Shown piece after piece: positions 50,511 through 60,900 of a stretch of DNA of 64,000 nt. Source of the stretch: Aquimarina sp. AU58 (lineage in GTDB: Bacteria > Bacteroidota > Bacteroidia > Flavobacteriales > Flavobacteriaceae); assembly GCF_900312745.1 (NCBI RefSeq), contig NZ_OMPD01000014.1:3381826-3445825 (forward strand), read 5' to 3'. Made by a program: the position numbers and the translations under genes. A model generated the notes under the pieces. That model was not told the DNA's origin, ran no database searches, and saw only the letters and a program-made list of their open reading frames with translations. Each line of letters begins with the position of its first letter. Positions within the stretch are counted from its first letter, which is position 1.

Positions 50511-52922
50511 TTAGAAACCACAACTAAAACTACCTATAGGAGATCCATCTGGTATTTTGGGAGATGGTAATGCTTTAAAATCTCCTGGTTTTTCTATAAA
50601 CTTATTAATTTGATTCAGGTAATATTCATTATACATCTTATCAGTAACATCACCTGTCTTATTTTTAAGAAGGGGGATTAACCCTTTAATTTTGGCATAA
50701 GCAATAGCATTAACCTGTGAATATGCTTGTGTATTTTTACTTAAGTTCATTAAATGTTTTAAAACATTAGCTTTTACCATATGTTGAATTTCTTTATGGT
50801 ACTTATTTTTAGCTTTGGTTTCAAAAGAGAATTTTAATAATTCATCTAGAGTTTCTACTAATCCTAACTGGTTTTGATCTAAACTTTTTTGCTGTACCAG
50901 TCGAGATGCTCTTTCGGGATGCAATAACAAAGAAAGACTCATATCACTTGCTGTAGAAGCTACGCTTAGTGCATCAAAACCAACTCCTGTTTTTCCTTTA
51001 AAAGATTCTCTGGTTCTACCATATCCAAAAGCTCTTGGTGGAAATAATTTTAATTTATCTTCTGGAATAGCCAAAACTTCAGGAGATAATGTCTTTAAAA
51101 CTGCTTCAAGTGCTTCTTTTTGTTTTTTTAAATTAACTGTTTCTACAATTGTTTGTTGATCACCTTTAACCGAATAATTATAATTTAGTCCCCCAATAAG
51201 CTTTACTGTAGCCTCGGTCTGGTACCTGTGGAAAAAATACAATGGTACAAAAACATCTTCCAAAACCGAATATGGTTCATTACTTCTGATGTTATCTGAA
51301 GAAAAATTACGTATCGCAACTTCTCTAATTTTCAGCATATTGTCTAGCTCTTCGGTAACACTTTTACCATTATCCCATAAATGAGCTAATTCATGTGCTC
51401 CTCCTTGCGGTCTGGCATCACTATCCGAAATAAAACGAAGGCCAGATTGATAGGCAGTATTCAAAATTTTGTTAAGTGCTTCTTTTTCATTAGTATTTTT
51501 ATCAAATTCTGAATAACTGTATGCCACTGTGACCTTATCCCATTCTCCTATATTGGTATCATACGCATTCGACAAATCTATTTTACCATCCTTAAGTGCC
51601 ACTGTTGGGTGAGGATAATCCATTACCGACGCTCTTCCGTTTGTACTTGCGGTAAAATTATGCGCAAAACCAATAGTATGACCTACCTCATGCGCAGATA
51701 ATTGGCGAATACGAGCTAGTGCCATTTTCAACATAGGTTCATAATTATCATCACGAGTAGCAAAAGGTTGATTTAATAATGCCTGAGCTATCAAAAAGTC
51801 CTGACGTATTCTTAAACTCCCTAAGCTTACATGTCCTTTAAGAATTTCCCCTGTCCTGGGATCAACAACACTTGCACCATAACTCCACCCCCTGGTAGAA
51901 CGATGCACCCATTGTATTACATTATATCGTAAATCCATAGGGTCTGCATCTGCAGGTAACATCTTAACCTGATACGCATCTTTAAAACCAATTGCTTCAT
52001 ATGCCTGATTCCACCATCTTGCCCCATCTAATAGTGCTGATCGCACTGGTTCTGGAGTACCAGGATCTAAATAATAAACAATAGGTTCTTTTGCTTCACT
52101 TATATCTTGATTTGGATTTTTTTTCTCTAATCGATGTCTAATAATATAGCGCTTCTTTATAGGATCTTGTACTGGTGTTGCATAATCCAGGTAAGAAATA
52201 GATATAGCTCCACTTCTGGGATCAAACTCTCTTTTCTTATATCCATCATCTGGTAGTTTTACAAACGAATGATGCTGAATAACAGTTAAGAATTTTGAGT
52301 CTGGTGCTACAGATCTAATATTTCGCCCTGTAGGTGAGCCTTTATAAGTAATCAAAGCCTCAAATTCTACATTTTTAGGAAAAGCTTTGGTTCTTTCGAG
52401 ACTCAAACTGCTTCTGGTTTTGTCAACACTGTACGTTCCTTCTTTTTGATACTTTAATCGATTAATGATGTTATGCGTATCCTGTAGAAGAAAAGGAGTT
52501 AAGTCAATAATATATGTATTAGACTTTTCTTCTTTAATAGGAAATCCAAATAGCACAGATTTTGCAAAAGCCTGTTCGACACTTCTTTTCTCTAGTGTAT
52601 TGTCTGTTATAGCGCGGTATCGTTGATTGGGTTGCACCAGTAACAGCTTATTACCTGCTTTTTGAAATTTTACCACTACGCCATCACCAATCTGTCCTCT
52701 GTCTAATCCTATATCATTTGATCCTAATCCTGTAGCCAACGAATGTACATATAAAAATTCTGAGTCGAGCTTATCTACTTCTAGATAAATCTCGTCTTTT
52801 GATTCATTATAATAGAACTTAAAATAGCCATCAAAAGATGCCAAATTTTTCTGTTTTTCTAAAAATTGAGCAGAAATGATATTCCCTGCTAGAAAGAATA
52901 AACAAATGAAGCGTAGTTTCAT
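50511..52922 (-). CDS. secreted zinc-dependent metalloprotease (DUF5117/DUF5118/DUF4953 family)
   Basis: The 803-residue protein has a signal peptide (MKLRFICLFFLAGNIISA/Q). The N-terminal part matches the DUF5118/DUF5117 layout (YLEVDKLDSEFLYVHSLATG; IRHRLEKKNP), and a metzincin-like site HEVGHTIGFAHN carries H411, E412, H415 and H421. The family is common in Bacteroidota; substrates are poorly known, and it acts in the periplasm or outside. It sits upstream of lanC on the same strand with a palindrome between, so a link to peptide processing is possible but unsupported. Confidence 0.9.
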   Translation of the reverse strand: MKLRFICLFFLAGNIISAQFLEKQKNLASFDGYFKFYYNESKDEIYLEVDKLDSEFLYVHSLATGLGSNDIGLDRGQIGDGVVVKFQKAGNKLLLVQPNQRYRAITDNTLEKRSVEQAFAKSVLFGFPIKEEKSNTYIIDLTPFLLQDTHNIINRLKYQKEGTYSVDKTRSSLSLERTKAFPKNVEFEALITYKGSPTGRNIRSVAPDSKFLTVIQHHSFVKLPDDGYKKREFDPRSGAISISYLDYATPVQDPIKKRYIIRHRLEKKNPNQDISEAKEPIVYYLDPGTPEPVRSALLDGARWWNQAYEAIGFKDAYQVKMLPADADPMDLRYNVIQWVHRSTRGWSYGASVVDPRTGEILKGHVSLGSLRIRQDFLIAQALLNQPFATRDDNYEPMLKMALARIRQLSAHEVGHTIGFAHNFTASTNGRASVMDYPHPTVALKDGKIDLSNAYDTNIGEWDKVTVAYSYSEFDKNTNEKEALNKILNTAYQSGLRFISDSDARPQGGAHELAHLWDNGKSVTEELDNMLKIREVAIRNFSSDNIRSNEPYSVLEDVFVPLYFFHRYQTEATVKLIGGLNYNYSVKGDQQTIVETVNLKKQKEALEAVLKTLSPEVLAIPEDKLKLFPPRAFGYGRTRESFKGKTGVGFDALSVASTASDMSLSLLLHPERASRLVQQKSLDQNQLGLVETLDELLKFSFETKAKNKYHKEIQHMVKANVLKHLMNLSKNTQAYSQVNAIAYAKIKGLIPLLKNKTGDVTDKMYNEYYLNQINKFIEKPGDFKALPSPKIPDGSPIGSFSCGF

Positions 52923-53000
52923 AGACTGATGATTTATGTGATAAAATTTCTAAATCTATAAAATAACACAAAAATTACTTCTTACTGAACTGTTAAATCT

Positions 53001-53008
53001 TATTTTTG
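53001..53008 (+). promoter_or_regulatory. Bacteroidota -7 element (TATTTTTG) for prfB
   Basis: TATTTTTG ends 18 nt before the prfB ATG at 53027. Confidence 0.5.
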
Positions 53009-53026
53009 TCAAAAATAAATTAGATT

Positions 53027-54125
53027 ATGATCAATACTGAGACTTTACAAGATCTTAGGGAGCGCCTGGTTGCGTTAAGGAGGTATCTTTGACATTGATG
53101 CCAAACTTATAGAAATAGCCAATCAGGAAGAAAAAACATTTGCTCCGGATTTTTGGGATAATGCCCAGGAGGCCGAAAAATTAATGCGTACTCTAAATGC
53201 TGAAAAAAAATGGGTTTCTGATTATGAAAAAGGAGTTACATTAGTTGATGACCTCGAAGTTCTTTATGAATTTTATAAAGAAGGTGACGCTACCGAATCA
53301 GAAGTTTCTGAGCGTTATGATGAGACCAAATCATCAATTGAAGATTTGGAATTTAAAAATATGCTTAGTGATGAAGGGGATAGCATGAGTGCTGTTTTAC
53401 AAATCACGGCAGGTGCTGGAGGTACCGAAAGTTGTGATTGGGCAAGTATGCTCATGCGCATGTATATGATGTGGGCAGAAAAGCAAGGTTTTAAAATTAG
53501 AGAACTTAATTATCAAGGTGGCGATGTAGCAGGTATAAAAACAGTTACTTTAGAAATAGAAGGAGACTATGCTTTTGGGTGGTTGAAAGGAGAAAATGGC
53601 GTGCATCGATTAGTACGTATCTCTCCATTTGATAGTAATGCAAAACGCCATACTTCGTTTGCTTCTATTTATGTGTATCCTCTTGCCGATGATAGTATAG
53701 AAATAGATATCAATCCTGCTGATTACGAGATTATCACATCTCGTTCTAGTGGAGCAGGTGGACAAAATGTAAATAAAGTAGAAACCAAAGTACAGCTCAC
53801 CCACTTCCCTACCGGTATCCAGATTTCATGCTCAGATACAAGATCACAACAAGAGAATAGGCTAAAAGCATTACAAATGCTTAAATCACAATTGTTTGAA
53901 ATTGAACTTAAGAAGCAACAAGCGCAACGTGATGAGATCGAGGCCTCAAAAATGAAAATAGAATGGGGTTCTCAAATTCGTAATTATGTCATGCATCCTT
54001 ATAAATTGGTTAAAGATGTAAGAACTGCAGAAGAAACAGGTAATGTAGATGCTGTAATGGATGGAAATATCAATCAATTTCTAAAGGCTTACCTTATGAC
54101 AATGGGGCAAAAAAATGACGATTAA
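53027..54125 (+). CDS. prfB: peptide chain release factor 2, with programmed +1 frameshift
   Basis: The 365-residue RF2 ends translation at UGA and UAA. The first 21 codons (MINTETLQDLRERLVALRRYL) end at an in-frame TGA (53090-53092). Shifting +1 at CTT-TGA continues with DIDAKLIEIANQEE and the rest of the protein. RF2-specific SPF is present in RISPFDSNAKRHTSF, and the catalytic GGQ in SSGAGGQNVNK. The coordinates span the shift, so the length is not a multiple of three. This is the conserved autoregulation of RF2: low RF2 lets the ribosome pause and shift. Confidence 0.96.
53078..53092 (+). promoter_or_regulatory. programmed frameshift signal in prfB (AGGAGG-TAT-CTT-TGA)
   Basis: An internal Shine-Dalgarno-like AGGAGG lies 3 nt before the slippery CTT and the TGA stop, the same arrangement as in E. 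coli prfB. It is notable in a phylum that rarely uses Shine-Dalgarno pairing for initiation. Confidence 0.93.
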
Positions 54126-54142
54126 AAAAACACAAAATTAAA

Positions 54143-54484
54143 ATGATCACAATTTATCATAATTCGAGATGTAGTAAATCAAGAGGATGTCTTGCAATAC
54201 TTGAAGAACAAAAAAAAGACATTACTGTGGTTAATTACCTACAAAATCCACCCTCAGAAAAAGAATTGAAAGAAATACTTAAACTTTTAGACATCTCTCC
54301 TATAGACCTGGTTAGAAAAAATGAAGCCATTTGGAAAGAAAATTTTAAAGGTAAAGATTATACCGATTCTGAATTGATCACTATACTCTCTAATAATCCA
54401 AAATTAATCGAACGCCCTATTGTTGTTAACGAAGGTAAAGCAATAATCGGACGACCACCAGAAAAAGTTATTGATATTATATAA
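54143..54484 (+). CDS. arsC: arsenate reductase (ArsC, glutaredoxin-type)-like protein
   Basis: The 113-residue thioredoxin-fold protein has the catalytic C10 in YHNSRCSKSRG, a cis-Pro segment LIERPIVV, and a C-terminal IIGRPPEKV, as in the ArsC family (PF03960). Members reduce arsenate using glutathione or glutaredoxin, though many in this family (such as YffB and Spx) have other roles. No arsenic transporter or ArsR gene is nearby. It follows prfB by 17 bp and is probably co-transcribed. Confidence 0.88.
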   Translation: MITIYHNSRCSKSRGCLAILEEQKKDITVVNYLQNPPSEKELKEILKLLDISPIDLVRKNEAIWKENFKGKDYTDSELITILSNNPKLIERPIVVNEGKAIIGRPPEKVIDII

Positions 54485-54514
54485 GTAATCCCTCTCTTAT
54501 AAAATATTTTTTTT
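54474..54514 (+). terminator. rho-independent terminator after arsC
   Basis: A 12-bp stem with one mismatch (54474-54485 with 54496-54507) is followed by a T-rich run of eight or more. Confidence 0.65.
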
Positions 54515-54678
54515 CGCATAAGATTAAACCTTTTACATTTCTTCATGTCTAAATGCATGTAACGCATAATAGGTGATACTACGTATCACACATTTTAAAT
54601 ACATCACATTTAACACATCATTAACCGCCTTCTCGTATCTGCTTCGATACTTTTGGCCAGAATTATTCAATTTTAGAA

Positions 54679-57123
54679 ATGAAGAAGTTTTTATTCTTAC
54701 TGTTTTCGGCATTAACACTTATGCTATCAGCCCAAAACCGAAACTTTACAAAGGGGCCTGTAAATATTACTGGTTTAATCCTAGATCAAGATACCAACAA
54801 ACCCCTCGAATATGCTACGATAGCTTTTTTTAGCCCCAGATTACAGAAAATTGTTACTGGTGGTATTACCGATAAAAACGGAAAATTTAATATCGAGGTA
54901 GATGCCGGAGTATATAACATAAGTGTAGAGTTTATTTCATTTAAAACAAAAAACCTTCCCAAACAAAAGTTATTCAAAAACACAAACTTAGGTACGATTA
55001 CTCTCGGGTTGGATACCGAAACACTAGATGATGTAGTAGTCATAGCAGAAAAAACCACTGTCGAAATTAAATTAGATAAAAAGATTTATAATGTAGGTAA
55101 AGATCTCACAGTAAGTGGCGGTACAGTAAGCGATGTACTGGATAACGTACCTTCTGTCTCTGTAGATGTCGAAGGCAATGTTGCGCTTCGTGGTAACGAT
55201 AATGTAAGAATCCTTATTAACGGAAAACCATCGGGTTTAGTTGGTTTAAACAGTACAGATGCATTAAGACAACTGCCTGCAGAATCTATAGAAAGAGTCG
55301 AAGTAATCACCTCGCCTTCTGCCCGTTATGATGCCGAAGGAACCGCAGGGATTTTAAATATTATTCTAAGACGAAGTAAACTACAAGGTATGAACGGAGC
55401 CATTACAATTAATGGTGGTTATCCTCTATCCGCTGGTATTTCGGGAAATCTAAATTATCGATCTGGAGATTTTAACTTTTTTACAACTTCAGGATATAAT
55501 TATAGAGAAGTACCGGGGAATTCTTTTTCCCAAACTCAATATCTTTTTAGCGGCCTACCAAACTCCTTTTTAAGAGAAGAACGGGATTTTGACAGGGTAC
55601 GTAAAGGATTAAATTCTAATATCGGTGTCGAATGGTATATCAACGAAACTTCATCTGTCACAACATCTTTTTTATATAGATCTAGTGATAAAGAAAGTAA
55701 TACAACAAATAGAATTACAGAATTAAATTCTAATGGAGATATTTTGAGTCAAAATATTCGTTTTGATCCAGAAATCGAAGATGATATTACGAAACAATAT
55801 TCTCTTAATTACACTAAAGATTTTAATACCAGTGGCCACAAATTAACTTTCGATTTTCAGATAGAAGATAGTAATGAAGATGAAAGATCAAAAATTACAC
55901 AAGAAAATATAACTGCTGTAGAGCTTGTAGAAACAATAGAAGAACAAAATCGTATTCTGTTGCAAGCTGATTATGTATTACCTATCGGTGAAAACACTCA
56001 ATTCGAACTAGGATATAGAGGTAATTTTAATGAGTTAGATACTGATTATTTGGTGCAATTAGAAGATAATGGATCCATAACAACAAATTCTGATTTATCA
56101 AACACCTTATTGTATACAGAACAAGTAAATGCTGGGTACACACAATTAGGAAGTAAATGGGGAAAACTATCTTATTTATTAGGACTTAGATTAGAAAGTA
56201 CTCGAATTACTATTGATCAGCAAACTAGTAATGATTTAAGCAAAAAGAATTATACCGACATATTTCCTACGGTTAATCTGGGATACGAAATCTCTAAAAA
56301 ACAAAGTTTAACTCTTGGTTATAACCGTAGAATACGCAGGCCTAGATCCAGATTTATTAATCCTTTTCCTTCTAGGTCTAGTGCTACTAATTTATTTCAG
56401 GGAAATCCAGATCTTGATCCAAGTTATTCTAATGCATTTGATTTAGGGTATTTAAATAGAATGGGAAAGCTTACTTTAAATACATCTATATATTATAATC
56501 ACTCTACACAGATATTCACTTTTATTTCTGAAGATACAGGGGATACAACCATCATTGGAGCAGATGCAAATAACCCTGGTACAGAAGTTCCTGTTATTAG
56601 AAGAACACCTATAAACCTAACTAGTTCTGATCGATATGGTTTTGAGTTTACTCTTACTTACAACCCAAGTAGAAAATGGAGAGTAAATGGTAATTTTAAC
56701 GCATTTCAGAATAGTGTTCGAGGAGAGAATAATGGAGAAAATCTTGATGCAGATAATTTTAGTTGGTTTGCAAGGCTTAATAATAAAGTTACACTACCTG
56801 CAAAAATAGACTGGCAAACCAGTATGTTTTATAGAGGGCCAAGTGAAAATGCACAAACAAAAAGTGATGGTATTTTTAGTATGAACTTTGCATTTAGCAA
56901 AGATCTTTTTAAAGAAAAGGCTTCGCTTACTTTTAATGTTAGTGATGTATTTAACTCTCGAAAACGAACAAGTACCTCTACTACTACTACATTTATGTCG
57001 GACAATGAATTTCAGTGGAGAGAACGTAGTTTTAATCTATCCTTCACCTATAGATTTAATCAGAAAAAGAAAAGACAACGCCCTCAAAGAGGTATTAATG
57101 GAGGTGAAGAATTCGAAGGATAA
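54679..57123 (+). CDS. TonB-dependent receptor with carboxypeptidase-like regulatory domain
   Basis: The 814-residue outer-membrane protein has a signal peptide (ending LMLSA/Q). A CarboxypepD_reg domain follows (about 28-95: ITGLILDQDTNKPLEYATIAF), then a plug domain (VSDVLDNVPSVSVDVEGNVALRG; ESIERVEVITSPSARYDAEG) and an OMP_b-brl_3-type barrel ending in FNLSFTYRF. No SusD partner is adjacent, so it is not a classical polysaccharide-utilisation pair; the ligand could be a siderophore, peptide or metal complex. The residues after the last strand (KKKRQRPQRGINGGEEFEG) form a short charged tail. Confidence 0.93.
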   Translation: MKKFLFLLFSALTLMLSAQNRNFTKGPVNITGLILDQDTNKPLEYATIAFFSPRLQKIVTGGITDKNGKFNIEVDAGVYNISVEFISFKTKNLPKQKLFKNTNLGTITLGLDTETLDDVVVIAEKTTVEIKLDKKIYNVGKDLTVSGGTVSDVLDNVPSVSVDVEGNVALRGNDNVRILINGKPSGLVGLNSTDALRQLPAESIERVEVITSPSARYDAEGTAGILNIILRRSKLQGMNGAITINGGYPLSAGISGNLNYRSGDFNFFTTSGYNYREVPGNSFSQTQYLFSGLPNSFLREERDFDRVRKGLNSNIGVEWYINETSSVTTSFLYRSSDKESNTTNRITELNSNGDILSQNIRFDPEIEDDITKQYSLNYTKDFNTSGHKLTFDFQIEDSNEDERSKITQENITAVELVETIEEQNRILLQADYVLPIGENTQFELGYRGNFNELDTDYLVQLEDNGSITTNSDLSNTLLYTEQVNAGYTQLGSKWGKLSYLLGLRLESTRITIDQQTSNDLSKKNYTDIFPTVNLGYEISKKQSLTLGYNRRIRRPRSRFINPFPSRSSATNLFQGNPDLDPSYSNAFDLGYLNRMGKLTLNTSIYYNHSTQIFTFISEDTGDTTIIGADANNPGTEVPVIRRTPINLTSSDRYGFEFTLTYNPSRKWRVNGNFNAFQNSVRGENNGENLDADNFSWFARLNNKVTLPAKIDWQTSMFYRGPSENAQTKSDGIFSMNFAFSKDLFKEKASLTFNVSDVFNSRKRTSTSTTTTFMSDNEFQWRERSFNLSFTYRFNQKKKRQRPQRGINGGEEFEG

Positions 57124-57140
57124 CACTTATAGAATAATTA

Positions 57141-57177
57141 AACAAAAAAGGAAGTCATTTTGACTTCCTTTTTTGTT
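57141..57177 (+). terminator. rho-independent terminator of the TonB-dependent receptor gene
   Basis: A perfect 17-bp stem (57141-57157 with 57161-57177) has a 3-nt loop and a T6 tract inside the stem base. Confidence 0.85.
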
Positions 57178-57987
57178 TAAAGTATCAATATAAAATAGGG
57201 TTTCATTAAAAAAATATTTTGTAAAAATGCCATCTAAACTTATAATTGTCCTACATATTTTTTAAACCGTTAAAGTAAGTTTGTTTATCAAGTAGCAGAA
57301 AAAATAGAGCTGGATTTTTTCTGTTTCCTCAAAACCCTTGTTTATTAACAAAACAAACTTTAATTCATCTGTTTATATGCATATTTTTTGGTTTTTCAAT
57401 TAACAAACAACTATATGACATAACTAACTTTGGTAGAAAACATGTTCTTTTACTTTTCACTAATTTAAATAATATTCACATGAATAATACTAACCTACTT
57501 ATAGCTACCCACAATACTTTTATAGTGGTTTATATAAATAATCGAGATACCATATTTGTTTGAAACCGAAGGCTTTTCTTTAACACTACCCAATGTGACG
57601 GATTAACAGTTAATTAATAAAATCATGTTCCATTTGTAGAATTTCATAAAGGTAAAAACACAAAATTAGTACGTGAATTATAGAAAATCTAAATCTAAGT
57701 TCTAATCATTCGTCACTAATTCACTAGGTATTCATCACAAAACCAAAATTGCTCAACATTTTTTTTGAAGACTTCAAGTATGTTTGTTTACAAAGCTAGC
57801 TATCGGTTTAGGGGTTGATTTCAAATTAAAAAAGTAGTGTACCCCTGAAAACCGTGACTATTTTTTCTCTAATAGGAAATAATATTGAAAAAAAAACACA
57901 TCATAAAAAAGAGTGCCTAAAATCTATTCAATTTCAATAAAGAATAATATAGAAGAAAAGCTCTAAAGTATTAAAGCAAATATAAAT
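57178..57987. other. long intergenic region upstream of the giant adhesin gene
   Basis: The AT-rich 810 bp contain two -7-like elements, TAACTTTG at 57425-57432 and TATGTTTG at 57779-57786, without matching -33 boxes. The longest start-to-stop frame noted (57481, 27 codons) is not convincing. It may hold regulatory sequence for the large gene that follows. Confidence 0.4.
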
Positions 57988-60900
57988 ATGATAGCAAAAT
58001 ACCTCAATTCGTCATCTAAATTTATTATTATTTTAATTATTTCAATATCTATTTCACCACAAACATTCGCTCAAGTTGACTTTGGTGTTGTTCCAAATAG
58101 TACATTAAAAATAAAGGGGGAGTTAAAAGTAATTGGTAATGCTATCACCGGCCTGGATCAAACCTTGGATGGTATACTATATACACCCAATATGGATTAT
58201 GATGGTTTGCAAAGTAATAACAGTAAAACTTTCGGATATATTGATATAGACAGTGAAGATACATTTAGTTCTAGTAGTGCAGACCTGATTCTTCCTTCTG
58301 GTTGCGAAAAAATTGCGTATGCGGGCTTATACTGGTCTGCTACGTATTTTGTCGATAGGATGCCTGATGGTCGACCACGATATACTGACTTACCTCTAAT
58401 AGATACTCGTCCGGATTTTAGAAGTGTAAAGTTTAAACCTCCTGGAGGGAGTTATATCACGATTCCACCTTCTCAAACCACAGTTATTTATGATGGTTAT
58501 CCTAATAGCGATACCAACAAAAATCTGGATGTTTTAGATTTTGATAAAGATGGTGATACCACAGAACCAGCAGCAGCCGTAGACATGCCCTATGTTTGCT
58601 ACGCAGATGTTACAGATATTATGAAAGGTATATCAAACCCATCAGGAACGTATACTATTGCTAATGTACGATCTGCTACGGGACTTGGAAAATCGGATTA
58701 CCAACATCCTAACCAAATGGGTACTAACGGTATCTCTTCTGGGTGGGTATTAGTAGTAGCATATGAAGATCCTAAATTACCGGCAAAATACATAAGTACC
58801 AGAAGCGGGTATTTAGTAGTAGATGTAGGAGCTAAAAAAAAATCTTTTAAGTATGAACCTTTTAATACTTTGCCAGATGAACTACCCGTAAATGCCAGAT
58901 ATTCTATTGCCACTCTAGAAGGGGAAAGATATTTTAGCGGAGACATTTTGGAAATAGAAAAACCAGATTTTACAACACAAGAACTTTACACAACTCCTGC
59001 TAATCCCAAAAACAACTTTTTCGACAGTTCGATTTCTGAAAATGGTGAGTATGTGACTACAAGAAAACCTAAATCTAAAAATACTATGGGGCTTGATATA
59101 GATATTTTTGATATCGATAACCCCAAAAACACTATTATCCAAAATGGTCAGACATCGGCTACTTTTTTTACTTCTACTAAAAGTGATTCTTACAGTGTAT
59201 TTTTTCATTCTTTTCAAATAGAAATTATTGAGCCCGAACTTACAGTTACCAAACAAGTATTTAATACTGACGACAAAGAAATTACAGGAGAAAATGTAAG
59301 CTTAGGACAAAAATTGTATTATAAACTTACTATAGAAAATCAAGGTAATGAAGATATTATCAATGCATCAATCAAAGATAAACTTCCTATAAATGTAGAC
59401 TATATAGAAGGTAGTATTTCTACAGATAATTCTGGGGTAACTGCTGTTATTAACAGTAATAAAGATGAAATCAATATTACTATTGACAACAAATTATTGG
59501 TTAAAAACGGGGGTAAATATACTGTTGAGTTTGGGGTGCAAATTATTGATGATTGTTTTAAGCTGAGGGATGCATGTTCTAATGAGATTAAAAATGTAGC
59601 TCTTTCTACATATACGGGGGCTACTTCTGGGTTTCTCAGAGAAGAAAAGGAAAGTATTTTGGGGCAAGATACATGTGGACATGATATTACAGGAACTTCT
59701 AACGTTCTGGTGAGGGATGATATATGTACCAAACAAGCACAAGATGCATTTATTTGTACGGGGTCTATAGAGCTTGTTGCTGGTAATAATTTTGAAAAAT
59801 ATGAATGGGTAAATATGGATGCTCCTGGGACTATAATTGGAAATAATCAAATATTGAACGTTACAAAAGCCGGAACATACAGAGTTACCAAAATCGATAA
59901 AAAGTGTAAAAATGCAATAGAAATTTTTAAGGTTGATGCCTTTACTACTGTAAAAAATCCTGTTTTAGAAATTGTAAAGGATATTATTGATAATCCTATT
60001 CCTAATGTAAGTGGTAATATACGTACATGTACGATCACCGGTGAAGCTTTACCTGAGCTATTTTTATGTGGATCTGATACAGAATACACCATAAATTCTG
60101 AGTTTACAACAGCAACTAAAATCATATGGGAACGCTTAGATACCAAAGCTTGTACAATAAAAAAAGATCCTAATTGCCCTACCCCCTCAATAGATATCGA
60201 TAATGTATGTATTAATGATTGGGGAAAAGTTGGAGAAGGGATAGATTATACAGTTAAAGAAAGTGGAGAATATAGAATCGTTGTTACTTTTGATGCTAAT
60301 TGCACGATACCTTTTTACTTTAATGTATTTAAAAACAGCCTGGATCCAGAACTCAAAGTTTTAGAAGATATTGTTTGTTATAATCCCGGAACAAAAGTGG
60401 GAGCAGGAATATTACAAGTTCAAAAAACCTCAAATCAACATGAGTATGAATTGATTTTTAACGAAGAAGTTATTAGACCGTATCAAACATCCACTATATT
60501 TTCTGATTTAACAAAACCTGGTGAGTATACTGTTAACGTTCGTCAAAAAAATGGACCTAACGGAGCTTGCATTGTACAAGCAACAGCAAAATTAAAAGAA
60601 TTCGATGCTAAAGAAGAGGTTACAGTAACATCTCCTTCTTGCCCTAATGATAGAGGGCAAGTACAAATAGTTGTTACAGAGTCAAAAGAATTCTATACGT
60701 ATACTATAAATAGCACAGGCACAACCGACCCACATACAGATACAACAGGGCCCATCAAAAATGCGAAACATACGTTTAAAGGCCTTAACCCAGGCACATA
60801 CCAGGTTTTTGTAGAATCCTCTGGTGGTAACTGTTTATTTGACAAAGATATAGAAGTAGAGGAACCAAAAGACTTTTCGGCTACAGTGAGACTTCTTAAA

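Noticed and set aside
53027..53092. prfB read as a pseudogene because of an early TGA
   Set aside because: The slippery CTT-TGA and the AGGAGG 3 nt upstream are the conserved programmed frameshift of RF2.
54573..54833. Plus-strand open frame overlapping the start of the TonB-dependent receptor
   Set aside because: It overlaps the receptor's signal peptide and domain coding in another frame and shows no protein features.
57481..57564. 27-codon open frame after a -7-like element
   Set aside because: The product MNNTNLLIATHNTF... has no leader, membrane or family features; a chance frame in AT-rich DNA is more likely.
59400..60146. Minus-strand open frames inside the giant adhesin gene
   Set aside because: They are antisense to a continuous, domain-bearing reading frame and lack any family resemblance. 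The frames at 58698-59256, 61317-61544 and 63426-63695 were rejected for the same reason.
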